Translations under genes and position numbers: made by a program
Notes under the pieces: model-generated
The model's input: only the letters and a program-made list of their open reading frames with translations
Databases searched by the model: none
What the model was told of the DNA's origin: nothing
In this document: piece after piece, positions 1 to 6,132 of the stretch
Layout of the letters: each line of letters begins with the position of its first letter
Numbering within the stretch: the stretch's first letter is position 1
From: Gemmatimonadota bacterium
GTDB taxonomy: Bacteria; Gemmatimonadota; Gemmatimonadetes; Gemmatimonadales; GWC2-71-9
Direction of reading: 5' to 3'
Assembly (NCBI GenBank): GCA_003222235.1
Contig: QHVD01000228.1
Span: 3,108-11,801, forward strand
DNA length: 8,694 nucleotides

Positions 1-1
1 G

Positions 2-1081
2 CGCTACGTCCCTGCCGAGCTGCGCCGCGCGGCTGAAGGGCGCTTCAGGTTTCGAGAGCGTGTGTTCGGATTCGGCACCGACGAGCCGGGTGGCGTCTGG
101 AAGCTGCACGTCATCGCCGCCGCCCACCAGCCGGTCTTGCGGTCGCTCGCGGCATGGTGCCATGCAGGTCACTCGCTGGTGATCATCCGAGGCAACCACG
201 ACCAGGATTGGGCCTGGCCGGGAGTGCGGCGCGCATTCCTGGCCCTGTTGCGGCGTGCGGGAGCGCATCTCCGGCCCGGTCAGGTCCGCATCCTGCCGCG
301 CGCGTATCAGCAGGCCAACGTCTACATCGAGCACGGCCACGGCGCCGACTGGCTCACCTGTGCGGAGCGGGACGTCCTCGAGGGCTCGCCGGCTCGGCTC
401 CGCCTGCCGTTCGGCTCGCTCATCACCCGATATGTGATCAACGTCCTGGAGCGCCGGCTGCCGCCGCACGGTTCGGTCCCACCGTCGCGGCGACTCGTCG
501 AGGCCCTGCGGCAGCGGCCCTGGCGCATGGTCCCCGGCATCGTGGCGAACGCCCTGCGCGCGATCCCCTTGATCGGCCTGTCGGGCTGGAAGCCCTGGTT
601 CGGGCGGCTGTTGCGGTGGTGGCCGGCGCGGGTGAGCATGACGATGAGCACCGCGCTTTTAGTGGCTCCGCTGGCGCCGCTGGTCGGCGGGCATCCGATG
701 GGCCATTGGAGCGGTTGTATGGCGGCCTCGCTCCTCGGGTTGGGCTTGCCCATCGCCGGGTTCATGGGGCGTCAAATCGCGGCCCAAATCGACGTCGAAG
801 CCCTGGTGGGCCAGGTGCGGCGCTATGCGCGACGGGTGGCGGTGACCTGGGTGGAGCCGTGGTGCCCGCGCCGGTACGTCGTTCTCGGCCACAGTCATCG
901 CGCCGAAGCCTGCGAGTGGGTAGGCGAGCGGCACTCCGTGGTCTACCTGAATCCGGGCGCCTGGCTGCCCCAGGCGGACGGTCCCGCCGATCTGGTGGCG
1001 CCGAGGTTCGTCTGGCTGGCGCGCCGCGGCGACGCCTACGTTCGCCACCGGCTGCTCCCGCTTGGCGCCGTGGCACACTGA
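2..1081 (+). CDS. Metallophosphoesterase (calcineurin-like), membrane-associated, 5' end outside window
   Basis: This is a calcineurin-like metallophosphoesterase, a two-metal hydrolase of phosphate esters or pyrophosphates. The frame is open to the left edge with no stop, so the gene starts outside the window and the first motifs (DxH and GDxxD) are not visible; the GTG at 62 is probably internal. Counting from that GTG, the visible metal-site motifs are GNHD at residues 44-47, HGHG at 91-94 and GHSH at 276-279, followed by YLNPGAW, which is common after the last motif. Between HGHG and GHSH lies an insertion of about 180 residues with two hydrophobic stretches (about 191-209 and 219-236) that could be membrane helices. 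The family includes UDP-2,3-diacylglucosamine hydrolase and other lipid-linked phosphatases, but the substrate cannot be told from sequence. The stop overlaps the next start as TGATG, so the genes are translationally coupled. Family call is firm, substrate unknown. Confidence 0.85.
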   Translation, partial: RYVPAELRRAAEGRFRFRERVFGFGTDEPGGVWKLHVIAAAHQPVLRSLAAWCHAGHSLVIIRGNHDQDWAWPGVRRAFLALLRRAGAHLRPGQVRILPRAYQQANVYIEHGHGADWLTCAERDVLEGSPARLRLPFGSLITRYVINVLERRLPPHGSVPPSRRLVEALRQRPWRMVPGIVANALRAIPLIGLSGWKPWFGRLLRWWPARVSMTMSTALLVAPLAPLVGGHPMGHWSGCMAASLLGLGLPIAGFMGRQIAAQIDVEALVGQVRRYARRVAVTWVEPWCPRRYVVLGHSHRAEACEWVGERHSVVYLNPGAWLPQADGPADLVAPRFVWLARRGDAYVRHRLLPLGAVAH

Positions 1082-1704
1082 TGCTCAACCATCTCGACGA
1101 TCTGAGCGGTTTGGGTGAAGCAGGTCTGCGGGACCTGTGGGAGCGGGGTGTCGCGCCCGCAGCCGAGGAGTTGGCGGGTTGGGTGTTCCGCGGGTGGAAC
1201 ACGTCCAATCTCGCCGCTCGGTCGCCGGTCGGCGGCCGCGCGTTCGCCAAAGCGTTCTTTCGGGACGCCGAAGCCGTTCATGGGTGCAACTTCGTCGTCG
1301 GCACTCGCCACGGTGAGTGGGAGATCGATACTCGCCACCCATTTGGGTTTTTCGCCGTGTACCCCACTACCGAGTCGCGCGCCTGGGGCCGGCATCGGGC
1401 GGCCCTCCTGCTCGACTACGGCCGCGGCCGTGGCGCCGAATTCCTGGCGGCCTGGGGCGCGCGCCCGAGCGTGCGCCTGCGCGTCGTCGAGCGGCTGGCC
1501 CGGCCGCTTCGGGACCTGATCCGCCGACCCCCGAATGCGGCGGACGGCCTCTACGTGGGCCGGGCGTTCGTGACGTCGACGCTGAAGCTCCCGGTCACGT
1601 GCTTCGCATTGGAGCGCTGGGGACGCATGACCCCGGAGCCGGTGGGCTCGCGTGAGCCGGCGCGGGCGGGCGATCGGAAAAAGAAGGGAGAGCGGATCAC
1701 ATGA
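1081..1704 (+). CDS. Uncharacterised 207-residue protein in coupled operon
   Basis: I do not recognise a named family. The ATG at 1081 overlaps the upstream stop (TGATG), and the stop overlaps the next start (ATGA), so the gene is sandwiched in a translationally coupled operon. No Shine-Dalgarno sequence precedes it, which fits reinitiation. The frame is open far upstream (from 154), but that part is antisense-like shadow over the phosphatase gene. The protein looks soluble: there is no signal peptide and no membrane helix. Notable stretches are GWVFRGWNTSN (33-43), an FAKAFF segment (55-60), GCNF (68-71) and HPFGFFAVY (86-94), all rich in Trp, Phe and Tyr. They suggest a small beta-rich fold with a hydrophobic pocket, perhaps lipocalin-like, but this is a guess. 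The C-terminus ends with YVGRAFV, a hydrophobic strand, CFALERWGR and a basic tail. Its position between a phosphatase and an epimerase suggests the same pathway. The gene is real; its function is unknown. Confidence 0.8.
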   Translation: MLNHLDDLSGLGEAGLRDLWERGVAPAAEELAGWVFRGWNTSNLAARSPVGGRAFAKAFFRDAEAVHGCNFVVGTRHGEWEIDTRHPFGFFAVYPTTESRAWGRHRAALLLDYGRGRGAEFLAAWGARPSVRLRVVERLARPLRDLIRRPPNAADGLYVGRAFVTSTLKLPVTCFALERWGRMTPEPVGSREPARAGDRKKKGERIT

Positions 1705-2816
1705 AGGCGGCAGTCACCGGTGCCGGCGGATTCATCGGGTCGAGGCTCACGGCCGAGCTGCTCCGGCGCGGCTGGGAGGTGGCGGCGCTCGATCTGCCCG
1801 TGGCGCTGACACGCGTTCCCGAAGGCGCCCGGCGGATCGGGGTCGACGTCCGCGACCAGGCGGCGCTGCGGGAAGCGGTCCGCGGTGCGCGCGTGCTGTT
1901 CCACACCGCCGCCGTGTTCGACCTCACCGCGAGCTGGCCTGATCTCTTCGCGACGAACGTCGAGGCGGCCCTGAACGTGTGCAGCGCCGCCCAGAAGGGC
2001 GGTGTGGAGCGCATCGTCTTCTGGAGCAGCGGCAGCGTCTACGGAGGCACGAAGCGGCCCGTGCCTCTCACCGAGACCACGCCGATCCCGCTCGACCGGC
2101 TCAACTTGTACGCCAGGAGCAAGTACCTGGGCGAGCGGGGCGCGCTGGAAGCGGCGCGCTCGGGCGGCCCGGACCTGATCGTGCTCCGTCCGGCGGAAGT
2201 CTACGGGTCGGGCTCGACGAAGGGCGTCGCGCAAGCCCTGTTTGCCTTCAAGGCCGGCGCGATGAATGCCGTGGCGGGCCCCGGAACTGCGCAGCACTCG
2301 TACATCCATGTCGAGGACGTTGCCCGCGCCGCCATCCACCTGGCGGAGCGGGGCCAGCCCGGAGGAGTCTACAACCTGGCGGGTCGGACCCCCGTGGCGA
2401 CCGCCGACGTGTACGCCCTGGCGCGGAAGCGCCTCGGGTGGTTCTCGCTGCGCGAGAAGCGGATCACGCTCCCCGACCGGCCGCGGCTCTGGGGCCGTCC
2501 CCTGTTCCACGTGCCCGGCGTGGCGCTTCGACTCTACGGTCACTGGGAGGTGTTGCGCGTGCGGCGCCGCTGGATGGTCGAGAAGTTCGGGCCTTACCCG
2601 CTCGCGGCCCCGGCAGCCGTCGAATTCTTGATGCGGAGTCTCGTCCTCGACCCCACCAGGCTCTTCGCAACCGGGTTCCAGCCCGCCTGGCCGGACGCCA
2701 CGGCCGGCATCCTCAAGACGCTCGACGAGTACGAGCGCTCCGGCTGGGCGCCGTTCCGGTCCGGACAGGACGGTGGCACGCCGTCGGGGGCGGTCCCGGC
2801 TCCGTCGCTTCCTTAG
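1701..2816 (+). CDS. NAD-dependent epimerase/dehydratase (extended SDR family)
   Basis: This 371-residue enzyme belongs to the extended short-chain dehydrogenase/reductase family (nucleotide-sugar epimerases, dehydratases and 3-beta-hydroxysteroid dehydrogenase-like proteins). The N-terminal Rossmann motif TGAGGFIG lies at residues 6-13. An Asp at the end of the second strand (D31, LDLP) favours NAD over NADP. The active-site elements are SSGSVYGG (109-116), with S110 or S112 as the catalytic serine, and Y137-x3-K141 in NLYARSKYLGE. The segments HSYIHVEDVARA and GVYNLAGR match the usual substrate-side part of the family. About 120 residues follow and are diverged, so sugar, steroid-like or other lipid substrates all remain possible. 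GGGAGAG at 1686-1692 sits 8 bases before the ATG, and the start overlaps the upstream stop as ATGA. This appears to be the last gene of the operon. The family is firm, the substrate unknown. Confidence 0.9.
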   Translation: MKAAVTGAGGFIGSRLTAELLRRGWEVAALDLPVALTRVPEGARRIGVDVRDQAALREAVRGARVLFHTAAVFDLTASWPDLFATNVEAALNVCSAAQKGGVERIVFWSSGSVYGGTKRPVPLTETTPIPLDRLNLYARSKYLGERGALEAARSGGPDLIVLRPAEVYGSGSTKGVAQALFAFKAGAMNAVAGPGTAQHSYIHVEDVARAAIHLAERGQPGGVYNLAGRTPVATADVYALARKRLGWFSLREKRITLPDRPRLWGRPLFHVPGVALRLYGHWEVLRVRRRWMVEKFGPYPLAAPAAVEFLMRSLVLDPTRLFATGFQPAWPDATAGILKTLDEYERSGWAPFRSGQDGGTPSGAVPAPSLP

Positions 2817-2856
2817 ATGTGATCGCCCAGCCTCTCTAGCCTCTCCGCCGGCGCAC

Positions 2857-2877
2857 CGGCCGCCTCCGCCGCGGCCG
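2857..2877 (+). terminator. GC-rich hairpin after epimerase gene, possible terminator
   Basis: CGGCCGC (2857-2863) and GCGGCCG (2871-2877) form a perfect 7-bp stem with a 7-base loop, about 40 bases after the epimerase stop. There is no T-run behind it, so it is a weak candidate for an intrinsic terminator. It does mark the boundary between the first operon and the transporter gene. Hairpins of this strength also arise by chance in such GC-rich DNA. Confidence 0.3.
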
Positions 2878-2908
2878 TTGAGTAATTCGCTTGCCCGTGC
2901 ACTACATT
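2878..2908 (+). promoter_or_regulatory. Possible promoter upstream of OPT transporter gene
   Basis: TTGAGT (2878-2883) and TACATT (2903-2908) each match 4 of 6 positions of the sigma-70 type -35 and -10 boxes, with a 19-base spacer that is slightly long. The stretch 2878-2910 is the most AT-rich part of the gap, and it lies about 30 bases before the transporter start. The match is weak and is offered only as the best candidate. Confidence 0.25.
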
Positions 2909-2927
2909 GCATGCGACATGGCCCACC

Positions 2928-2935
2928 GGAGGGAG
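2928..2935 (+). promoter_or_regulatory. Ribosome binding site fixing the OPT start at 2940
   Basis: GGAGGGAG lies 4 bases before the ATG at 2940 and inside the reading frame that begins at the upstream TTG (2907). The strong site and the family-like start MAEHQPYVPP favour 2940 over 2907. Confidence 0.7.
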
Positions 2936-2939
2936 CCGC

Positions 2940-5105
2940 ATGGCGGAGCATCAACCCTACGTTCCACCCTCCCAGTCCCCTGCCGAGCTGACCCCCCGCT
3001 CGCTGGCGCTGGGGGCGATCCTGGGCCTCATTTTCGGCGCCTCGAACGTCTACCTTGCCCTGAAGATTGGCCTCACCGTCAGCGCGTCGATCCCGATCGC
3101 CGTCCTCTCCATCACGATCTTTCGCGCCCTCGGCCGCGCCACCATCCTCGAGAACAACATCGTGCAGACGACGGGCTCGGCCGCCGACTCGGTGTCGGCG
3201 GGCGTCGTGTTCACGATTCCGGCGATCCTGCTCATGGGATACGACCTGGACATCGGACGCGTGGCGGTGCTCGCCATCGCGGGCGGCCTGATGGGCATCC
3301 TGATGATGATCCCGTTACGTCGCGCGCTGATCGTCAAGGAGCACCACAACCTGCCCTACCCCGAAGGGACGGCCTGCGCCGAAGTGCTGATCGCCGGCGA
3401 GCAAGGGGGCGTCAACGCTAAGACCGTGTTCCAAGCGTTCGGCCTCGCGTTCACGTACAAGTTCCTGATGACCGCCCTGAAGCTGTGGCAGGAATACCCG
3501 AACCGGGTGCTGAGCTGGTTCAAGGGCGCGGAAGTGCGGATGGAAGTGGGACCGGAACTGATGGGAGTCGGCTACATCATCGGGCCAGGGATTTCCGGCT
3601 TCCTGTTCGCCGGCGGTTGCCTCGCCTACCTCGTGCTCATGCCCGCGATCAAGCTGTTCGGCGAGGCCATGACCGCACCGATGTACCCGGCGACCAAGCT
3701 GATCAAGGACATGTCGGCCGGCGAGATCCGAGCGGCATTCGTCTTCTACATCGGCGCGGGCGCGGTGGCGACGGCCGGGATCATCGCGCTCGCGCGCGCC
3801 CTCCCGACGATCGTGACTTCCTTCCAGGCGAGCTTCGCCGATATCAAGGCAAGCCGAATGGGCCGGGCGATCACCGGGCGCCTGCGCACCGAGGACGACT
3901 TGCCGATCACCGTCACGGTGTTCGGGTCGCTCGCTCTGGCGTTGGTGCTCGCCTTCCTGCCGCAGGTCGGGGTGAACCTGCTCGGCGCGGCGATGATCAT
4001 CGCATTCGGGTTCTTCTTCACCACCGTGTCTTCGCGGATTTGCGGCCAGATCGGCAGCTCAGCGAACCCGATCTCGGGAATGACGATCGCGTCGCTCATC
4101 GGCATCACACTCGTTTTCCTGCTGCTCGGCTGGACCGGCATCGACCACCGGGTGCAGGCGATCTCGATCGCGTGCGTGATCGCGGTGGCGGTCGCGAACG
4201 GGGGCAACACCTCCCAGGACCTGAAGACCGGCTTCCTCGTGGGGGCGACGCCGCGGCGCCAGCAGATCGCGATCCTCGTGGGGGCGGTCGTTTCCGCGCT
4301 CGCCGTCGGCTGGACGCTGACATTCCTGAACCGATCCTACCAATACGAAGTCCCCGAGACCCACGCCGGCTTCACGGCCCCGGCGACTGGCCGCAGCGCC
4401 GACGGAAACGTCGTGCTGGTGGGCGAAACCATGTCCCGGTTCCACGTCGCGGGCAGCCAGACCATCGATTCGGCGCCCTATCAGGTCGCCCGCGTGTATC
4501 TCGAAACGAGCGGGGTGCCGCCCGGCAAGTACCTCGTGGATCCGACGACGCACGAGATCCGCTACGTGGTGGACCCCGGGATCGGCGGCCGGATCCGGGA
4601 ATACGGCGGGCGGGAATTCAAGCGGCTCGACTCCCCCAAAGCCACGCTCATGGCCCTGATCACCGACGGAATCCTCACGCAGCGCTTGCCGTGGGCCCTG
4701 GTGCTGATCGGGGTGTTCCTCTCGGTCGCCATCGAGCTGATGGGCATCCAGGCGCTCCCCGTGGCCGTCGGCGTCTACCTGCCGCTGTCCACTTCGGCGG
4801 GGATGTTCGCGGGCGGGATCGTGCGCTGGCTCGTCGAGCGGCGGGCGCAGTCCGAGCACCGCTCCCTCGCCGAGATCGAGTCCGGCCCGGGCGTGCTGTT
4901 CTCGAGCGGGTTGATTGCCGGCGGCTCCATCGCAGGCATCGTCGTGGCGGCGATCGCCGGTGCGAAGGGCAGCGCCGACTGGCTGGCCGATACCGTCGGG
5001 CTGTACCACCGGCTCGGGGGGTTCGCGACCGCCAATCTGACTGCGCTCGTGCTCTTCGGGTTGCTCGGCGCGTTGCTCTATCGGGTCGGCCTACGGAAGA
5101 GCTAG
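2940..5105 (+). CDS. OPT family oligopeptide transporter
   Basis: This 721-residue inner-membrane protein belongs to the oligopeptide transporter (OPT) family, which uses the proton gradient to import small peptides or metal chelates. Many hydrophobic helices are visible on both sides of a central soluble region. Family signatures are the N-terminal LTPRSLALGAILGLIFGASN and VYLALKIGLTVSASIPIAVL, then ENNIVQTTGSAADSVSAGV, LPYPEGTACAEVL, and NPISGMTIASLIG near residue 380. The C-terminal part has a VGVYLPLSTSAGMFAGG segment. Residues about 465-570 form a hydrophilic stretch (YLVDPTTHEIRYVVDPGIGG and neighbours) predicted outside the membrane. It is longer than the loop I would expect in classical members, although I recall related bacterial OPT proteins with similar text. 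Start 2940 is chosen over the in-frame TTG at 2907 because of the strong ribosome binding site. The substrate cannot be assigned; the downstream peptidase makes peptides attractive. Confidence 0.93.
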   Translation: MAEHQPYVPPSQSPAELTPRSLALGAILGLIFGASNVYLALKIGLTVSASIPIAVLSITIFRALGRATILENNIVQTTGSAADSVSAGVVFTIPAILLMGYDLDIGRVAVLAIAGGLMGILMMIPLRRALIVKEHHNLPYPEGTACAEVLIAGEQGGVNAKTVFQAFGLAFTYKFLMTALKLWQEYPNRVLSWFKGAEVRMEVGPELMGVGYIIGPGISGFLFAGGCLAYLVLMPAIKLFGEAMTAPMYPATKLIKDMSAGEIRAAFVFYIGAGAVATAGIIALARALPTIVTSFQASFADIKASRMGRAITGRLRTEDDLPITVTVFGSLALALVLAFLPQVGVNLLGAAMIIAFGFFFTTVSSRICGQIGSSANPISGMTIASLIGITLVFLLLGWTGIDHRVQAISIACVIAVAVANGGNTSQDLKTGFLVGATPRRQQIAILVGAVVSALAVGWTLTFLNRSYQYEVPETHAGFTAPATGRSADGNVVLVGETMSRFHVAGSQTIDSAPYQVARVYLETSGVPPGKYLVDPTTHEIRYVVDPGIGGRIREYGGREFKRLDSPKATLMALITDGILTQRLPWALVLIGVFLSVAIELMGIQALPVAVGVYLPLSTSAGMFAGGIVRWLVERRAQSEHRSLAEIESGPGVLFSSGLIAGGSIAGIVVAAIAGAKGSADWLADTVGLYHRLGGFATANLTALVLFGLLGALLYRVGLRKS

Positions 5106-5107
5106 TC

Positions 5108-5186
5108 CAATGCGGAATCCGGAGTGCGGAATGCGGAATGAACAGCGATGCTCCGTTTCGTGTTCCGCGTTCCGCATTGCGCATTG
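5108..5186. repeat. Imperfect palindromic repeat built from TGCGGAAT units
   Basis: The left arm carries three copies of TGCGGAAT (5111-5118, 5125-5132, 5132-5139). The right arm carries the complementary TTCCGC twice (5163-5168, 5170-5175). The outer ends are an exact 7-base inverted pair, CAATGCG (5108-5114) and CGCATTG (5180-5186). The centre has a small AGC-GAT-GCT hairpin. The element fills almost the whole 84-base gap between the transporter stop and the next start. I recall degenerate repeats of this TGCGGAAT type as dispersed intergenic elements in several GC-rich genomes, but copy number cannot be seen here. It replaces any Shine-Dalgarno sequence for the next gene. Confidence 0.75.
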
Positions 5187-5189
5187 ACA

Positions 5190-6092
5190 ATGCGTGTCGT
5201 TTCGCTAGTACCGGCCGCGACCGAGATCGTCGCCGCGCTGGGAGCAGGCAACTTCCTCGTCGGAATATCGCACGCGTGCGACTACCCCCCGGAGGTTCGG
5301 GCGCTGCCGCGGGTGACGTACTCGAGCGTCGATCCAGCGCTTCCCGCCGCCGAGATCGACCGTGCCATGGCCGAGGCCAGGCGCACGGGCGTGTCGCCGG
5401 TCGAGGTGGATGTCAAGCGGATGGCGCACCTCCGCCCCGACGTGATCATCGGCCAGTCGGTGTGCGACGTCTGCGCCGTGGGCGAAACCCACCTCGCCCG
5501 TGTCGTGTCCGTCCTCATGCCCACGCCGTGGGTGGTGACGCTGCACGCCCACACGCTCGAGGGTGTGTTCAACGACATCCGTAAGGTGGGCGAAGCGTTG
5601 GAACTGCGGGACGACGCCGAGGAGCTGGTCGCGGGGCTGAAATATCGGCTCCGCCGCGTGCGTGCCCGGACAGCGGGACCGGATGGTGCGGGCGGTGTAG
5701 GGGCGCAGCATGCTGCGCCCCTACCAGCGCCCCCGCGTGTCCTCGTCCTCGAGTGGCTGGATCCCCCCTACGTCGCCGGCCACTGGGTCCCCGAGCTGGT
5801 CGAGCTTGCCGGCGGGCGCGACGTGGGCAACCCCCCCGGCGCGCGCTCGGCGGCCCGCACCTGGCCCGAGCTGAGCACGCTCGCGCCCGAGGTGGTGCTG
5901 GTGGCGCTGTGCGGGTTCGGCGAGGAGCGCGCCCGTCGCGATTTCGCCGCCGTCAAAGACCCTGCCGCGCGGGCCCTTTTCAGCCGGCGCGTCGGGTTTC
6001 TCGACGGCAACGCCTATACTTCACGCCCGGGACCCCGCCTCGTAGACGCGGCGGAGATCCTGGCCCGGCTGATCCACGGTTCGAACCGTTGA
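5190..6092 (+). CDS. BtuF/FecB-like cobalamin-type substrate-binding protein without signal peptide
   Basis: This 300-residue protein has the fold of type III periplasmic binding proteins for vitamin B12 and iron chelates. Family text includes RVVSLVPAATEIVAALG (2-18), SHACDYPPEV (27-36; relatives usually have HECDYP), CDVCAV (C92, C95), and EWLDPPYVAGHWVPELVELAGG in the second lobe. A longer start at 5148 is open, but its 14 extra residues come from the upstream repeat, and family similarity begins at the ATG at 5190. With this start there is no signal peptide or lipoprotein box, so the protein may be cytoplasmic and not a normal ABC-transporter partner; no permease or ATPase gene is adjacent. 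There is no Shine-Dalgarno sequence. Residues about 156-183 are a Gly/Ala/Pro-rich linker between the lobes, including a segment encoded by a perfect DNA palindrome. Ligand is unproven; cobalamin is a family-based suggestion. Confidence 0.85.
   Translation: MRVVSLVPAATEIVAALGAGNFLVGISHACDYPPEVRALPRVTYSSVDPALPAAEIDRAMAEARRTGVSPVEVDVKRMAHLRPDVIIGQSVCDVCAVGETHLARVVSVLMPTPWVVTLHAHTLEGVFNDIRKVGEALELRDDAEELVAGLKYRLRRVRARTAGPDGAGGVGAQHAAPLPAPPRVLVLEWLDPPYVAGHWVPELVELAGGRDVGNPPGARSAARTWPELSTLAPEVVLVALCGFGEERARRDFAAVKDPAARALFSRRVGFLDGNAYTSRPGPRLVDAAEILARLIHGSNR
5697..5724. repeat. Perfect 28-bp palindrome inside the binding-protein gene
   Basis: The half-site GTAGGGGCGCAGCA (5697-5710) is followed directly by its exact reverse complement TGCTGCGCCCCTAC (5711-5724), with GCATGC at the centre. 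It is in frame and encodes VGAQHAAPL in the linker between the two lobes of the protein. A perfect 14+14 base palindrome is very unlikely by chance. It looks like a small mobile palindromic element that settled in a tolerant part of a coding gene. I recall similar sequences as dispersed repeats in other GC-rich bacteria, but I cannot verify this here. Confidence 0.85.
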
Positions 6093-6119
6093 TGCTCGGG
6101 TGACGATGACTCCGGTGCC

Positions 6120-6125
6120 GGAGAG
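6120..6125 (+). promoter_or_regulatory. Ribosome binding site fixing the M42 peptidase start
   Basis: GGAGAG lies 7 bases before the ATG at 6133. The in-frame GTG at 6100 and ATG at 6106 have no comparable site, and the residues they would add (TPVPESQA) do not look like family sequence. Confidence 0.6.
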
Positions 6126-6132
6126 CCAAGCC

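Noticed and set aside
62..64. GTG at 62 as the true start of the phosphoesterase
   Set aside because: The frame is open to the left edge, and the N-terminal metal-binding motifs of the family would be missing with this start. The gene more likely begins upstream of the window.
1551..2954. 467-codon open frame on the - strand antisense to the epimerase gene
   Set aside because: It is Arg/Gly/Pro-rich with no recognisable domain, and it covers a gene with clear SDR motifs. It is a shadow of high-GC codon use.
5106..5189. Cobalamin riboswitch before the BtuF-like gene
   Set aside because: The gap is only 84 bases and is almost fully explained by the TGCGGAAT palindromic repeat. A cobalamin riboswitch would need about 200 bases and a B12-box, which I do not see.
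5184..5211. TTGACA at 5184-5189 as a promoter -35 box
   Set aside because: The only -10-like sequence at the right spacing (TAGTAC, 5206-5211) lies inside the coding region, so transcription would begin after the start codon. The hexamer is part of the repeat edge.
6076..6089. 14-bp palindrome ACGGTTCGAACCGT at the end of the binding-protein gene
   Set aside because: It resembles a tRNA T-loop or operator, but no tRNA fold surrounds it. It encodes the last residues of the protein, and nothing else supports a regulatory role.
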